A stretch of 12,051 nucleotides of DNA from DASSKO01 sp035690425 (GTDB taxonomy: Bacteria; Actinomycetota; Actinomycetes; Propionibacteriales; Nocardioidaceae): NCBI GenBank assembly GCA_035690425.1, contig DASSKO010000134.1:1-12051 (forward strand). The letters run 5' to 3'. The notes under the pieces are model-generated. The model ran no database searches and had not been told where the DNA came from. It saw only the letters and a list, made by a program, of their open reading frames with translations. This document shows, piece by piece, positions 5,318-11,488 of the stretch. How positions within the stretch are numbered: position 1 is the first letter of the stretch; the number at the start of each line of letters is the position of its first letter. The translations under genes and the position numbers were made by a program.

Positions 5318-7837
5318 TCAGCCGGGCGGTACGAGCGTCAAGGTGTCCTCGGCAGCGTCATCGACGGCCCCGGGGCTGAACGCCCACGGCAGCGTCTCGC
5401 CGTCGAGCCAGAGCTCGAACTGGTCGGCGTAGTGCGCGTTGAAGGCGTGCCCAGACGCACCACTGAGGTCGATCCACCGCGACTCGTCGAAGTCGTCGAG
5501 GGAGACGACCATCCGCATCGACGGCACCCAGTCGACGGCGAAGTCCTCGCTGGCGTCCCATCCGGTGGCGTTGACCACCGAGTCACCGCCGCCGACCCCG
5601 ACCGGCCCGATGTTGAAGATCGCCTCGACCGGCCCGATCCCTGAGGTGCCGAGCGAGGGATGCACCAGCTCGAGCTGGTGCAGGTGTCCCCAGCTCCACA
5701 GCGCCGGCTCCTGAGCCTGCAGGCGGGTGATCTCGTAGCGGGCGTCGGTCAGCGCGGCCACCAGGATGTCGTCGCGGTTCTCCCGCACGTCCTCGGTGCC
5801 GACGTCGTCCCACCACTCGCTGTCCGGATCCTGCAGCAGGCCCCGGACCACCTCGAACCACCGGCCGCTGCCGTCGGGCCAGACCTCCTCGGGCAGCTGG
5901 TCGTGGAACGTCTGCTCCAGCAGCGACTTCCAGACGACGTTGAAGAAGGCCGCACCCCCACTCTCGGGGCCCTGCTGCAGATCCCAGTCGCGCAGCACCT
6001 GCTGTCCCTCGCGGACATATGGACGGTCGATGTCGACGTCGACGAGGTAGGGCACCAGCTCGGCCGCGTTGGCGCTGCGGGAGTCCAGCTGGATGCCGGT
6101 CATGTCCTCGACGCTGAGTGACTTGTCGGCGGCGAGGAGCTCGCCGATGCGGTCGCTGCGGTAGCCATAGGCCCACGAGCTACCCAGATAGTAGGGGTAG
6201 CGCGGCCCGATCACCGCCTGGTTGGCCGTCGTGATCATCCCCTCGTCGGGATCGAGCACGCTCGGCAAGGCGTCGAACGGCAAGTAGTCGACCCACTCGT
6301 AGGCCGGGTCCCATCCCGGCACCGGCCACTCGCCGTCGCCGGTGCGCCGAATCGGGATCTCGCCGGGAGCCTGATAACCGATATGCCCGTGCACATCGGC
6401 GTACACGATGTTCTGCGCGGGCACCTCGAACTCGCTCGCGGCAGCGCGGAAGTCGTTCCACGACCGGGCGGCGTTGAGGCCGAAGATCGCATTGGCCGTG
6501 CCGCCGGGGTCGAGCGCCGTCCAGCGGACCGCCACCTCCGCGGCGTTGCTGAGCTCACCGACCTCGGACAGCTGCTCGCTCACGTCGGAGAGCAGGGGCC
6601 CGTGCCGCGTGCTGCGCACGGTGATGGTGACGTCCTCGCCACCGGCGACCCTGATCGTCTCTGCCCGCGTCTTCAGCTCGAGCCGGCGGTCTCCGTAGCG
6701 GTAGGTCTGCGTCGCGTCGTCGACGTCCTCCAGATAGAGGTCGAGTACGTCGGCCTCGAGGTTGGTGAAACCCCACGCGATCGTGTCGTTGTGCCCGATC
6801 ACCACCCCCGGCACGCCGGCGAAGGTGTACCCCGCGACGTCGAACGGGCAGTTGTCGCTGACGGTGCGACAGTGCAGCCCCATCTGGTACCAGACACTGG
6901 GCATGGTGGGCGCCAGGTGTGGGTCATTGGCCAGGATCGGCGCGCCGGTGTTGGTGCGCTCCCCCGACACCACCCACGAGTTGGAGCCGATGCCCGGTCC
7001 GGTGCCGAGCAGGTCCGGCATGCCTCCGGCCGCGGACGCGATCCCGCGCAGCGACCGCCGTACTCCGGGCGACAGCACGACCCGGCTCGGCTCCCGGGAC
7101 GTGTTGGCCGTGGCGTCCTGCTCGAACACGCCGTCGACGACCGCCCCGTGGCCGACGATCGGCGGGTGCCGCGCGTAGGGATACTCGGGGTAGAGGTCCT
7201 CCACCTGGTCCGGGTCGAGCGTCTCGGTCGCCAGCACCCGGTCGATCTCCTGGCGCATGTTGCTGCGCAGGTCCCATGCCATCGCCTTCAGCCAGGCCAG
7301 CGAGTCGACCGGCGTCCACGGCTCCGGCGTGTAGCTCAGTCCGCCGAGGGACAGCACCGCGTACTCCAGCGACAGCTGCGCCGGGCTGCGGTTCGCCAGG
7401 TAGGCGTTGACACCATCGGAGTAGGCCTCGAGGTAGCGCCGCGAGTCGGCGTCGAGCAGAGCAACCTCTCGCTCGGCCACCTCTCGCCAGCCGAGCGTGC
7501 GCACGACCATGTCGGTCTCCACGGTGGCCTCGCCGAACATCTCCGAGAGCCGGCCCGCCGTCACGTGCCGGCGAAAGTCCATCTGGAAGAACCGGTCCTG
7601 CGCCTGCACATAGCCCTGCGCCATGAACAGGTCCTCGGCGGTGTCGGCATAGATCTGCGGCACGCCGTGCTCGTCGCGTACGACGTCGACGGCACCGGCC
7701 AGGCCCGCCACCTCCAGCTCTCCGGACGTCTGCGGGAAGGACCGACGCACCGTCCACACACCGACGATCAACGCTGCGATCAGCGCGAGCGTCACCACGA
7801 TCCCGGTGACGGACAAGACCTTGACCCAGCGATGCAC
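5318..7837 (-). CDS. Penicillin acylase family protein (Ntn hydrolase), membrane-anchored
   Basis: This 839-residue protein belongs to peptidase family S45, whose proproteins cut themselves into alpha and beta chains. They hydrolyse amide bonds in beta-lactams, acyl-homoserine lactones or other acyl amides. The substrate cannot be called here. A basic N-terminus (MHRWVK) and a hydrophobic helix at about 7-30 without a clear signal peptidase site suggest an anchored protein facing outside. HGVPQIYADTAEDLFMAQGY (57-76) is the alpha-chain start motif. The predicted self-cleavage site is Gly284/Ser285 in GIGSNSWVVSG, with Ser285 as nucleophile. ANDPHL (303-308), GVVIGHNDTIAWGFTN (344-359) and ITTANQAV (535-542, Asn539 probably the oxyanion Asn) follow. 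The start is GTG at 7837, with CACAAT 6 nt upstream. It is convergent with the cyclo-ligase and divergent from the FmdB gene. Confidence 0.93.
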   Translation of the reverse strand: MHRWVKVLSVTGIVVTLALIAALIVGVWTVRRSFPQTSGELEVAGLAGAVDVVRDEHGVPQIYADTAEDLFMAQGYVQAQDRFFQMDFRRHVTAGRLSEMFGEATVETDMVVRTLGWREVAEREVALLDADSRRYLEAYSDGVNAYLANRSPAQLSLEYAVLSLGGLSYTPEPWTPVDSLAWLKAMAWDLRSNMRQEIDRVLATETLDPDQVEDLYPEYPYARHPPIVGHGAVVDGVFEQDATANTSREPSRVVLSPGVRRSLRGIASAAGGMPDLLGTGPGIGSNSWVVSGERTNTGAPILANDPHLAPTMPSVWYQMGLHCRTVSDNCPFDVAGYTFAGVPGVVIGHNDTIAWGFTNLEADVLDLYLEDVDDATQTYRYGDRRLELKTRAETIRVAGGEDVTITVRSTRHGPLLSDVSEQLSEVGELSNAAEVAVRWTALDPGGTANAIFGLNAARSWNDFRAAASEFEVPAQNIVYADVHGHIGYQAPGEIPIRRTGDGEWPVPGWDPAYEWVDYLPFDALPSVLDPDEGMITTANQAVIGPRYPYYLGSSWAYGYRSDRIGELLAADKSLSVEDMTGIQLDSRSANAAELVPYLVDVDIDRPYVREGQQVLRDWDLQQGPESGGAAFFNVVWKSLLEQTFHDQLPEEVWPDGSGRWFEVVRGLLQDPDSEWWDDVGTEDVRENRDDILVAALTDARYEITRLQAQEPALWSWGHLHQLELVHPSLGTSGIGPVEAIFNIGPVGVGGGDSVVNATGWDASEDFAVDWVPSMRMVVSLDDFDESRWIDLSGASGHAFNAHYADQFELWLDGETLPWAFSPGAVDDAAEDTLTLVPPG

Positions 7838-7843
7838 CCGGTC

Positions 7844-7849
7844 ATTGTG
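7844..7849 (-). promoter_or_regulatory. Putative -10 box (CACAAT) for leaderless penicillin-acylase gene
   Basis: On the minus strand CACAAT is followed by 6 nt and then the GTG at 7837. No Shine-Dalgarno is seen. The first base differs from the TANNNT consensus. Confidence 0.35.
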
Positions 7850-7891
7850 CCTGCACGGACCTGCGGCGGCAGCATTGCGTGCGGAGCGCGT

Positions 7892-7920
7892 TTGCCGCCG
7901 GGCGCCCGAGGCCGCATAAT
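7892..7920 (+). promoter_or_regulatory. Sigma-70-type promoter for the FmdB gene (TTGCCG, 17 nt, CATAAT)
   Basis: The -35 candidate TTGCCG (7892-7897) and -10 candidate CATAAT (7915-7920) are separated by 17 nt. The predicted start near 7927 would leave a leader of about 48 nt carrying a good ribosome binding site. It is the best -35/-10 pair I found in the window. Confidence 0.6.
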
Positions 7921-7960
7921 TGGCAGTCGATGGGATCGAGTGCTAATCCCAACGCCAGCC

Positions 7961-7966
7961 GAGGAG
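7961..7966 (+). promoter_or_regulatory. Ribosome binding site GAGGAG of the FmdB gene
   Basis: GAGGAG lies 8 nt before the GTG at 7975. It fixes this start over the longer in-frame opening at 7879, which would add 32 residues not seen in the family. Confidence 0.8.
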
Positions 7967-7974
7967 ACGCAGAA

Positions 7975-8355
7975 GTGCCCACCTACCAGTACGCCTGCAC
8001 CGACTGCAGCGAGCAGATCGAGGTGCACCAGAGCTTCACCGACGACGCCCTCACCGACTGCCCGGCGTGCGAGGGCCGCTTGCGCAAGGTCTTCAACGCG
8101 GTCGGCGTCGTGTTCAAGGGATCGGGCTTCTACAAGACCGACAGCCGCAACGGCTCCAGGTCGGAGGAGTCGTCGAGGTCCGACAAGTCCACTGCGTCGG
8201 CGGACTCCTCGGCGAAGGAGTCCGGCGGCGGTGACGCCGGCGCGGGTACGGCGAGCAAGAATGAGTCGAGCAACGGCACCAACGGCGCCGGAAAATCCGG
8301 CAGCTCCAGCTCCAGCTCCAGCTCCGGCAGCTCTGCGAAGACCTCTGCAGCCTGA
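7975..8355 (+). CDS. FmdB-family zinc-ribbon protein with Ser-rich tail (Ruc-like)
   Basis: This is a 126-residue cytosolic protein. Residues 1-56 form an FmdB/CxxC_CXXC_SSSS zinc ribbon: YQYACTDC (C8, C11) and DCPAC (C29, C32), four cysteines able to hold one zinc. LRKVFNAVGVVFKGSGFYKTD (36-56) is the conserved end of the domain. Residues 57-126 are almost only Ser, Gly, Ala, Lys, Asn and Asp, so probably disordered, and include eight serines in a row (110-117). The M. tuberculosis member of this type at the equivalent locus, Rv0991c (Ruc), is a redox-regulated chaperone. The same domain plan makes that role plausible here, but this is inference. Transcription appears to come from 7892-7920. 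An SAF-domain gene follows 64 bp downstream. Confidence 0.93.
   Translation: MPTYQYACTDCSEQIEVHQSFTDDALTDCPACEGRLRKVFNAVGVVFKGSGFYKTDSRNGSRSEESSRSDKSTASADSSAKESGGGDAGAGTASKNESSNGTNGAGKSGSSSSSSSSGSSAKTSAA
8302..8325 (+). repeat. Hexanucleotide tandem repeat (AGCTCC) x4 inside the FmdB gene
   Basis: Four perfect AGCTCC units encode Ser110 to Ser117 with alternating AGC and TCC codons. Gain or loss of a unit would add or remove two serines without changing frame. Confidence 0.9.
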
Positions 8356-8396
8356 CCCTGCGCGGTGCCCTGTGGACAGCGGCCGACGCTGACCGG

Positions 8397-8408
8397 GAGA
8401 TCTCACTA
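8397..8408 (-). repeat. Possible degenerate copy of the intergenic repeat
   Basis: The minus strand reads TAGTGAGATCTC and copy C reads TAGTGCGATCTC, an 11 of 12 match. The flanks diverge, so this may be chance. Confidence 0.25.
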
Positions 8409-8412
8409 GCCT
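8407..8412 (+). promoter_or_regulatory. Putative -10 box (TAGCCT) for leaderless SAF-domain gene
   Basis: TAGCCT is followed by 7 nt and then the ATG at 8420. No Shine-Dalgarno is present. Read-through from the FmdB gene is also possible, since no terminator hairpin is seen in 8356-8406. Confidence 0.4.
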
Positions 8413-8419
8413 CACTGCC

Positions 8420-9052
8420 ATGCCGTCCGCACTGGCTCTGACCACCGACCGGGTACGCCGTGCCATCAGCGCCCGCCGCCGGCTGCTTGCGGCGGGATGC
8501 GCTGCCGCGGCGGCCGCCGGCGGACTGCACACCGTCTCACCACCGCCACCGGAGACGACCGAGGTGATCGTGGCCGCGGCCGATCTGCCGGCGGGCGTGC
8601 CCGTGCGGGCCGAACAGCTCCAGACGGTCGCGCTGCGGGACGGCGTAGTTCCCGACGGCGCGCTCACCACCGACGCCGAAGCCGTGGGCGAGTTGCTGGT
8701 GCGCCCGGTGCGTGCCGGCGAGCCGCTCACCGACCTCAGCGTGGTCGGTGCACCCCTGGTCCGCGGCTACGGTTCGGGGCGGGTCGCGGCACCGGTGCGG
8801 ATCGCCGATGCCGGGGCGGTCGCCCTGCTGGAGGCCGGGGACCGCATCGACGTACTCGCAGCTGACCCCCGCGGCGTCGCGGAGACCGCTGTGGTGGCGT
8901 CCGGCGCTCTCGTCGTCGTCGTGCCCGAGCCCGCGGAGGCGGCCGCGCACAGTGGCGGTGCGCTGGTCGTCCTCGCGGTCACACCCGAGATCGCGAAGAA
9001 ACTGTCCCAGGCAGCCGTCGTGGGCCCCCTCAGCCTGGCCATCCGTGGCTGA
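8420..9052 (+). CDS. SAF-domain protein, CpaB/RcpC-like, membrane-anchored
   Basis: This is a 210-residue protein. A basic N-terminus (RVRRAISARRR) is followed by a hydrophobic Ala-rich segment (about 21-37) and a Pro linker (SPPPPE), giving one membrane anchor with the rest outside. Residues about 48-110 form the SAF domain (EVIVAAADLPAGVPVRAEQL, then VRPVRAGEPLTDLSVV). The second part (VRIADAGAVALLEAGDRIDV, about 125-144) resembles the RcpC/CpaB domain that follows SAF in pilus-assembly proteins. CpaB proteins take part in Flp/Tad pilus secretion, but no tad or cpa genes are near, so the role is unknown. An SAF gene next to an FmdB gene is a recurrent actinobacterial pair. In many relatives mscL lies nearby, but it is not seen here. 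Confidence 0.88.
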   Translation: MPSALALTTDRVRRAISARRRLLAAGCAAAAAAGGLHTVSPPPPETTEVIVAAADLPAGVPVRAEQLQTVALRDGVVPDGALTTDAEAVGELLVRPVRAGEPLTDLSVVGAPLVRGYGSGRVAAPVRIADAGAVALLEAGDRIDVLAADPRGVAETAVVASGALVVVVPEPAEAAAHSGGALVVLAVTPEIAKKLSQAAVVGPLSLAIRG

Positions 9053-9084
9053 CAGCACCGCCGTGACGGTTGCCGCGGGGAACC

Positions 9085-9276
9085 TCAGCCGTGGTGGGGC
9101 GGGACCTCGCCGAGCAACCACTCGTCATCGCGGTTGCGAGCGTCGCCCCAGCGGTGGTCGGGCTCGTCGTGCGCGCTCTCGTCGCTCGTGCGGTCCGGCA
9201 GCACGTCACCGAAGGGGTCCCGCGGACGGGGCTCGGTGTGCCGGCGGCGCTCGCCCTCGGCCTTCGGGTCGGTCAT
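9085..9276 (-). CDS. Small conserved-looking charged protein (63 aa), function unknown
   Basis: This is an ATG-started frame of 63 residues, rich in Asp, Glu, Arg, His and Pro, with no membrane segment and no cysteine. It ends in RDDEWLLGEVPPHHG. A C-terminal tryptophan next to a PPH motif occurs in several small actinobacterial proteins, which supports it being real. The ATG overlaps the stop of the upstream epimerase gene as ATGA (9273-9276), so it is probably translated by coupling. The stop lies 32 bp from the end of the convergent SAF gene. The frame is open a further 63 bases upstream, but that part lies inside the epimerase gene. I cannot assign a function. Confidence 0.7.
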   Translation of the reverse strand: MTDPKAEGERRRHTEPRPRDPFGDVLPDRTSDESAHDEPDHRWGDARNRDDEWLLGEVPPHHG

Positions 9277-10181
9277 GTGGCGCCCACCATCAGGCTGGAC
9301 AACCACCCTTCCGCGAAGCTCGGGTGCCGCGGCCGCCATCCGGTGCTGTCGGAGAAGACCTGGGAGCTGATCCGATGGGAGCGGGTCAGCGGCTCGAGCC
9401 GTTCACCGGCGAGGCGCACGACCATCTTGGGCAGGTAGGCCGCGCGGTCCTGGCCGGCCGCGTGGAAGAACCCCGCGTTGAGGTCGGCCCGACGCACCGG
9501 CGCCGCACCGACGTTGTAGACGCCGCCGGGCGCGGTCAGGGCCGCGACGACGGCTGAGCCGACGTCGTCGGGGTGGACGACGTGCGCCCAGCCGCGTGGG
9601 TCGCCGATGCCGACCGGCTGGCCCGAGCGCGCCCGCGCGAACCTCCACCGGGTGAGCGGGTCGTCGCCCATGATGCTGCCGAAGCGGAGCACGACGGTGT
9701 CCCGACTCGCGCGCTTGAAGGCGAGCGCATTGGTCTCGGCGACCGCGGCGGGCTCGGTCGCGCGGGTGACGGTCATGGCGCTCTGCTCGTCGATCCACTC
9801 GTCGCCGCCGTCGGCGTACAGGAAGGAGATCGACTCCTGGATCAGGCGACGCACACCGGCGGCGGCGGCCGCTTCGGCGACGACACGGGAGCCCTCGATA
9901 CGGATCCGGTCGTTGAGGCGCCAGGCGCGGGCACGCATGCCGCCCAGGCCGACGGGCACGTGCGTGGCCAGGTTGCAGACGACGTCATGGCCGGCGACCG
10001 CGCCGGCGAGCTGGTCGGAATCGAACAGGTTGGCGTGGACCGGCGTGACGCCGAGCTCGTCGAGCGAGTCGGCCTTCTCGGCCGTGCGGGCGAGACCGGA
10101 CACGTCGTGGCCGGCGTCGAGCAACGCACGGGCCGCCGACGTGCCCATCACACCGGTGGCCCCGGTCAGGAAGATCTTCAC
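9273..10181 (-). CDS. NAD(P)-dependent epimerase/dehydratase-like atypical SDR
   Basis: This 302-residue Rossmann-fold protein has the nucleotide-binding motif TGATGVMG at residues 6-13. The basic residue after strand 2 (LARTAEK, R32) hints at NADP(H). LIQESISFLYADGGDEWIDE (113-132) holds the strand-5 region with the usual serine. The expected YxxxK pair is absent: the segment where it should stand reads EPAAVAETNALAF (143-155). VVLRFGSIMGDD (163-174), WAHVVHPDDV and GGVYNVGAAP are typical extended-SDR parts further on. It may be a reductase of another type, a binding protein or a regulator; substrate unknown. The GTG at 10181 has GAGGA 7 nt upstream and is preferred to the opening at 10250. 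The 63-residue gene is coupled downstream. Confidence 0.9.
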   Translation of the reverse strand: MKIFLTGATGVMGTSAARALLDAGHDVSGLARTAEKADSLDELGVTPVHANLFDSDQLAGAVAGHDVVCNLATHVPVGLGGMRARAWRLNDRIRIEGSRVVAEAAAAAGVRRLIQESISFLYADGGDEWIDEQSAMTVTRATEPAAVAETNALAFKRASRDTVVLRFGSIMGDDPLTRWRFARARSGQPVGIGDPRGWAHVVHPDDVGSAVVAALTAPGGVYNVGAAPVRRADLNAGFFHAAGQDRAAYLPKMVVRLAGERLEPLTRSHRISSQVFSDSTGWRPRHPSFAEGWLSSLMVGAT

Positions 10182-10188
10182 CCGTTGG

Positions 10189-10193
10189 TCCTC
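10189..10193 (-). promoter_or_regulatory. Ribosome binding site GAGGA of the epimerase gene
   Basis: On the minus strand GAGGA is followed by 7 nt and then the GTG at 10181. It decides the start, 23 codons inside the longest open frame and immediately before the Rossmann strand KIFLTGATG. Confidence 0.7.
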
Positions 10194-10248
10194 AATTGCG
10201 CTGCCCCTCCGGTGCAACAGCGGCGAATGCCCGGATATCGGCATCCAC

Positions 10249-10254
10249 ACGATA
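10249..10254 (-). promoter_or_regulatory. Possible -10 box (TATCGT) for the epimerase gene
   Basis: TATCGT fits TANNNT and lies about 68 nt before the GTG, giving a leader of about 60 nt. The surrounding plus-strand sequence TAACGGTACGGTAAC (10252-10266) holds a doubled CGGTA, which could be a regulator site. No -35 is clear. Confidence 0.3.
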
Positions 10255-10337
10255 ACGGTACGGTAACAGCACCGCCTCGGACTCTACGCCGCATTCCCCA
10301 TGTCGCCAACCCTTCGTGTCCAATGCCCGCATTTCAG

Positions 10338-10350
10338 TTACTCTGCGTAA
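10338..10350. promoter_or_regulatory. Inverted repeat TTAC-N5-GTAA in the epimerase/deaminase intergenic region
   Basis: TTACTCTGCGTAA is a short perfect inverted repeat in an AT-richer patch of the 230-bp divergent gap (10182-10411). TAATAT (10348-10353) overlaps its right arm and could be a -10 box for the plus-strand gene. It may be an operator, but it is short enough to be chance. Confidence 0.25.
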
Positions 10351-10399
10351 TATCTTCGTCAGCGCGCTGTTCCGGTTCGTGCCGCGAACGCGGATGCGC

Positions 10400-10405
10400 G
10401 ATGCT
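10400..10405 (+). promoter_or_regulatory. Possible -10 box (GATGCT) for leaderless deaminase gene
   Basis: GATGCT is followed by 6 nt and the ATG at 10412. No Shine-Dalgarno is seen. The match to TANNNT is imperfect (G in place of the first T). Confidence 0.3.
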
Positions 10406-10411
10406 GTGCTG

Positions 10412-11488
10412 ATGAACAGTGACGACTCGTCCGCAGGTCCGTCCGCACAGCCACTTGCAGGCCCAGCGTCAGCCGCACAGCCCGTCGCGGAGTTCGTCGC
10501 GGGTCTTCCGAAGGCGGAGCTGCACGTGCACCTGGTCGGATCGGCGTCGGTCCCGACCGTGCTGGAGCTGGCCCGTCGGCACCCCGACCTCGGCGTGCCG
10601 ACCGAGCAGCAGACCCTGCGCGCGTTCTACGAGTTCACCGACTTCGCGCACTTCATCGAGGTCTACATCGCGGTCAACTCGCTGGTGCGCACGGAGTCCG
10701 ACGTCGAGGCGCTGATCCGCGGCGTCGCCGGCGACCTCGCGGACCAGCAGGTCCGCTACGCCGAGCTGACCGTGACCCCGGACAGCCACCTGCTGCTCGG
10801 GATCGAGCCCGACGCGGTGGCCGAGGCGCTCACTCGCGCCCGCGCGGCAGCGGCGCGCGAGTACGGCGTGGAGCTGGCGTGGATCTTCGACATCCCCGGT
10901 GAGCTCGGGCTGGAGTCCGGCCTGCGCACCATCGACTGGGTGGAGCGCTGGGCGCCGGAGGGCAGCGTCGGCTTCGGGCTCGGCGGACCCGAGGTCGGCG
11001 TCCCGCGGCCGCAGTTCGAGGAGGTCTTCGCCCGGGCTCGGGCGCTCGGCCTGCACAGCGTGCCGCACGCCGGCGAGACGACGGGGCCGGAGACGGTGTG
11101 GGACGCGCTGCGTGTCCTCGGCGCCGAGCGGATCGGGCACGGCATCACCGCGGCCCAAGACCCCGCTCTGGTCACCCATCTGGCCGAGCAGCAGATTCCG
11201 CTGGAAGTATGCCCCACGTCCAATGTCCGCACCCGAGCCGTGGCATCCCTCGACGCGCATCCGATGCCGGCGCTGATGGCGGCCGGCGTGCCGGTCAGCC
11301 TCAACTCCGACGACCCGGGAATGTTCAGCACCACGCTGTGCGGCGAGTACGCCGTGGCCCATGAGGTGTTCGGCATCGACGCTGCCGGGCTGGCCGACCT
11401 GTCGCGTGCTGCGGTGCGTGCGTCGTACGCGCCCGAGCCGACCCGGCGGCGGCTGCTGACGGAGATCGACGCCTACGAGCGGGGCTGA
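10412..11488 (+). CDS. Adenosine deaminase family protein
   Basis: This 358-residue metal-dependent TIM-barrel deaminase removes the 6-amino group of adenosine or a related purine as inosine-type product plus ammonia. Residues 1-25 are a low-complexity leader. AELHVHLVGS (35-44) gives zinc ligands H38 and H40. HAGET (219-223) carries zinc ligand H219 and catalytic E222. IGHGI has H243, and LNSDDPGMF (297-305) has D300 and D301. All catalytic positions are present. Two substrate-side motifs differ from classical adenosine deaminase: HLVGS in place of HLDG/HLEG, and GLGGPE (189-194) in place of the usual AGDE-type segment. The true substrate may therefore be another aminopurine such as adenine or an aminofutalosine. 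The frame opens at 10316, but the family part starts after 10480. The 3' end overlaps the convergent neighbour by 16 bp. Confidence 0.93.
   Translation: MNSDDSSAGPSAQPLAGPASAAQPVAEFVAGLPKAELHVHLVGSASVPTVLELARRHPDLGVPTEQQTLRAFYEFTDFAHFIEVYIAVNSLVRTESDVEALIRGVAGDLADQQVRYAELTVTPDSHLLLGIEPDAVAEALTRARAAAAREYGVELAWIFDIPGELGLESGLRTIDWVERWAPEGSVGFGLGGPEVGVPRPQFEEVFARARALGLHSVPHAGETTGPETVWDALRVLGAERIGHGITAAQDPALVTHLAEQQIPLEVCPTSNVRTRAVASLDAHPMPALMAAGVPVSLNSDDPGMFSTTLCGEYAVAHEVFGIDAAGLADLSRAAVRASYAPEPTRRRLLTEIDAYERG

Noticed and set aside
7879..7974. Longer start of the FmdB protein at 7879
   Set aside because: This would add 32 residues before the zinc ribbon and cover the promoter. The GTG at 7975 has a strong GAGGAG site and matches the family start.
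6383..8392. 669-residue plus-strand open frame over the penicillin-acylase gene
   Set aside because: It is antisense to a complete S45 protein, with no motif, ending in a Pro/Ala-rich run over the FmdB gene in another frame.
9053..9084. Terminator between the SAF gene and the 63-residue gene
   Set aside because: Only a 4-bp CCGT/ACGG stem is seen, with no T-run.
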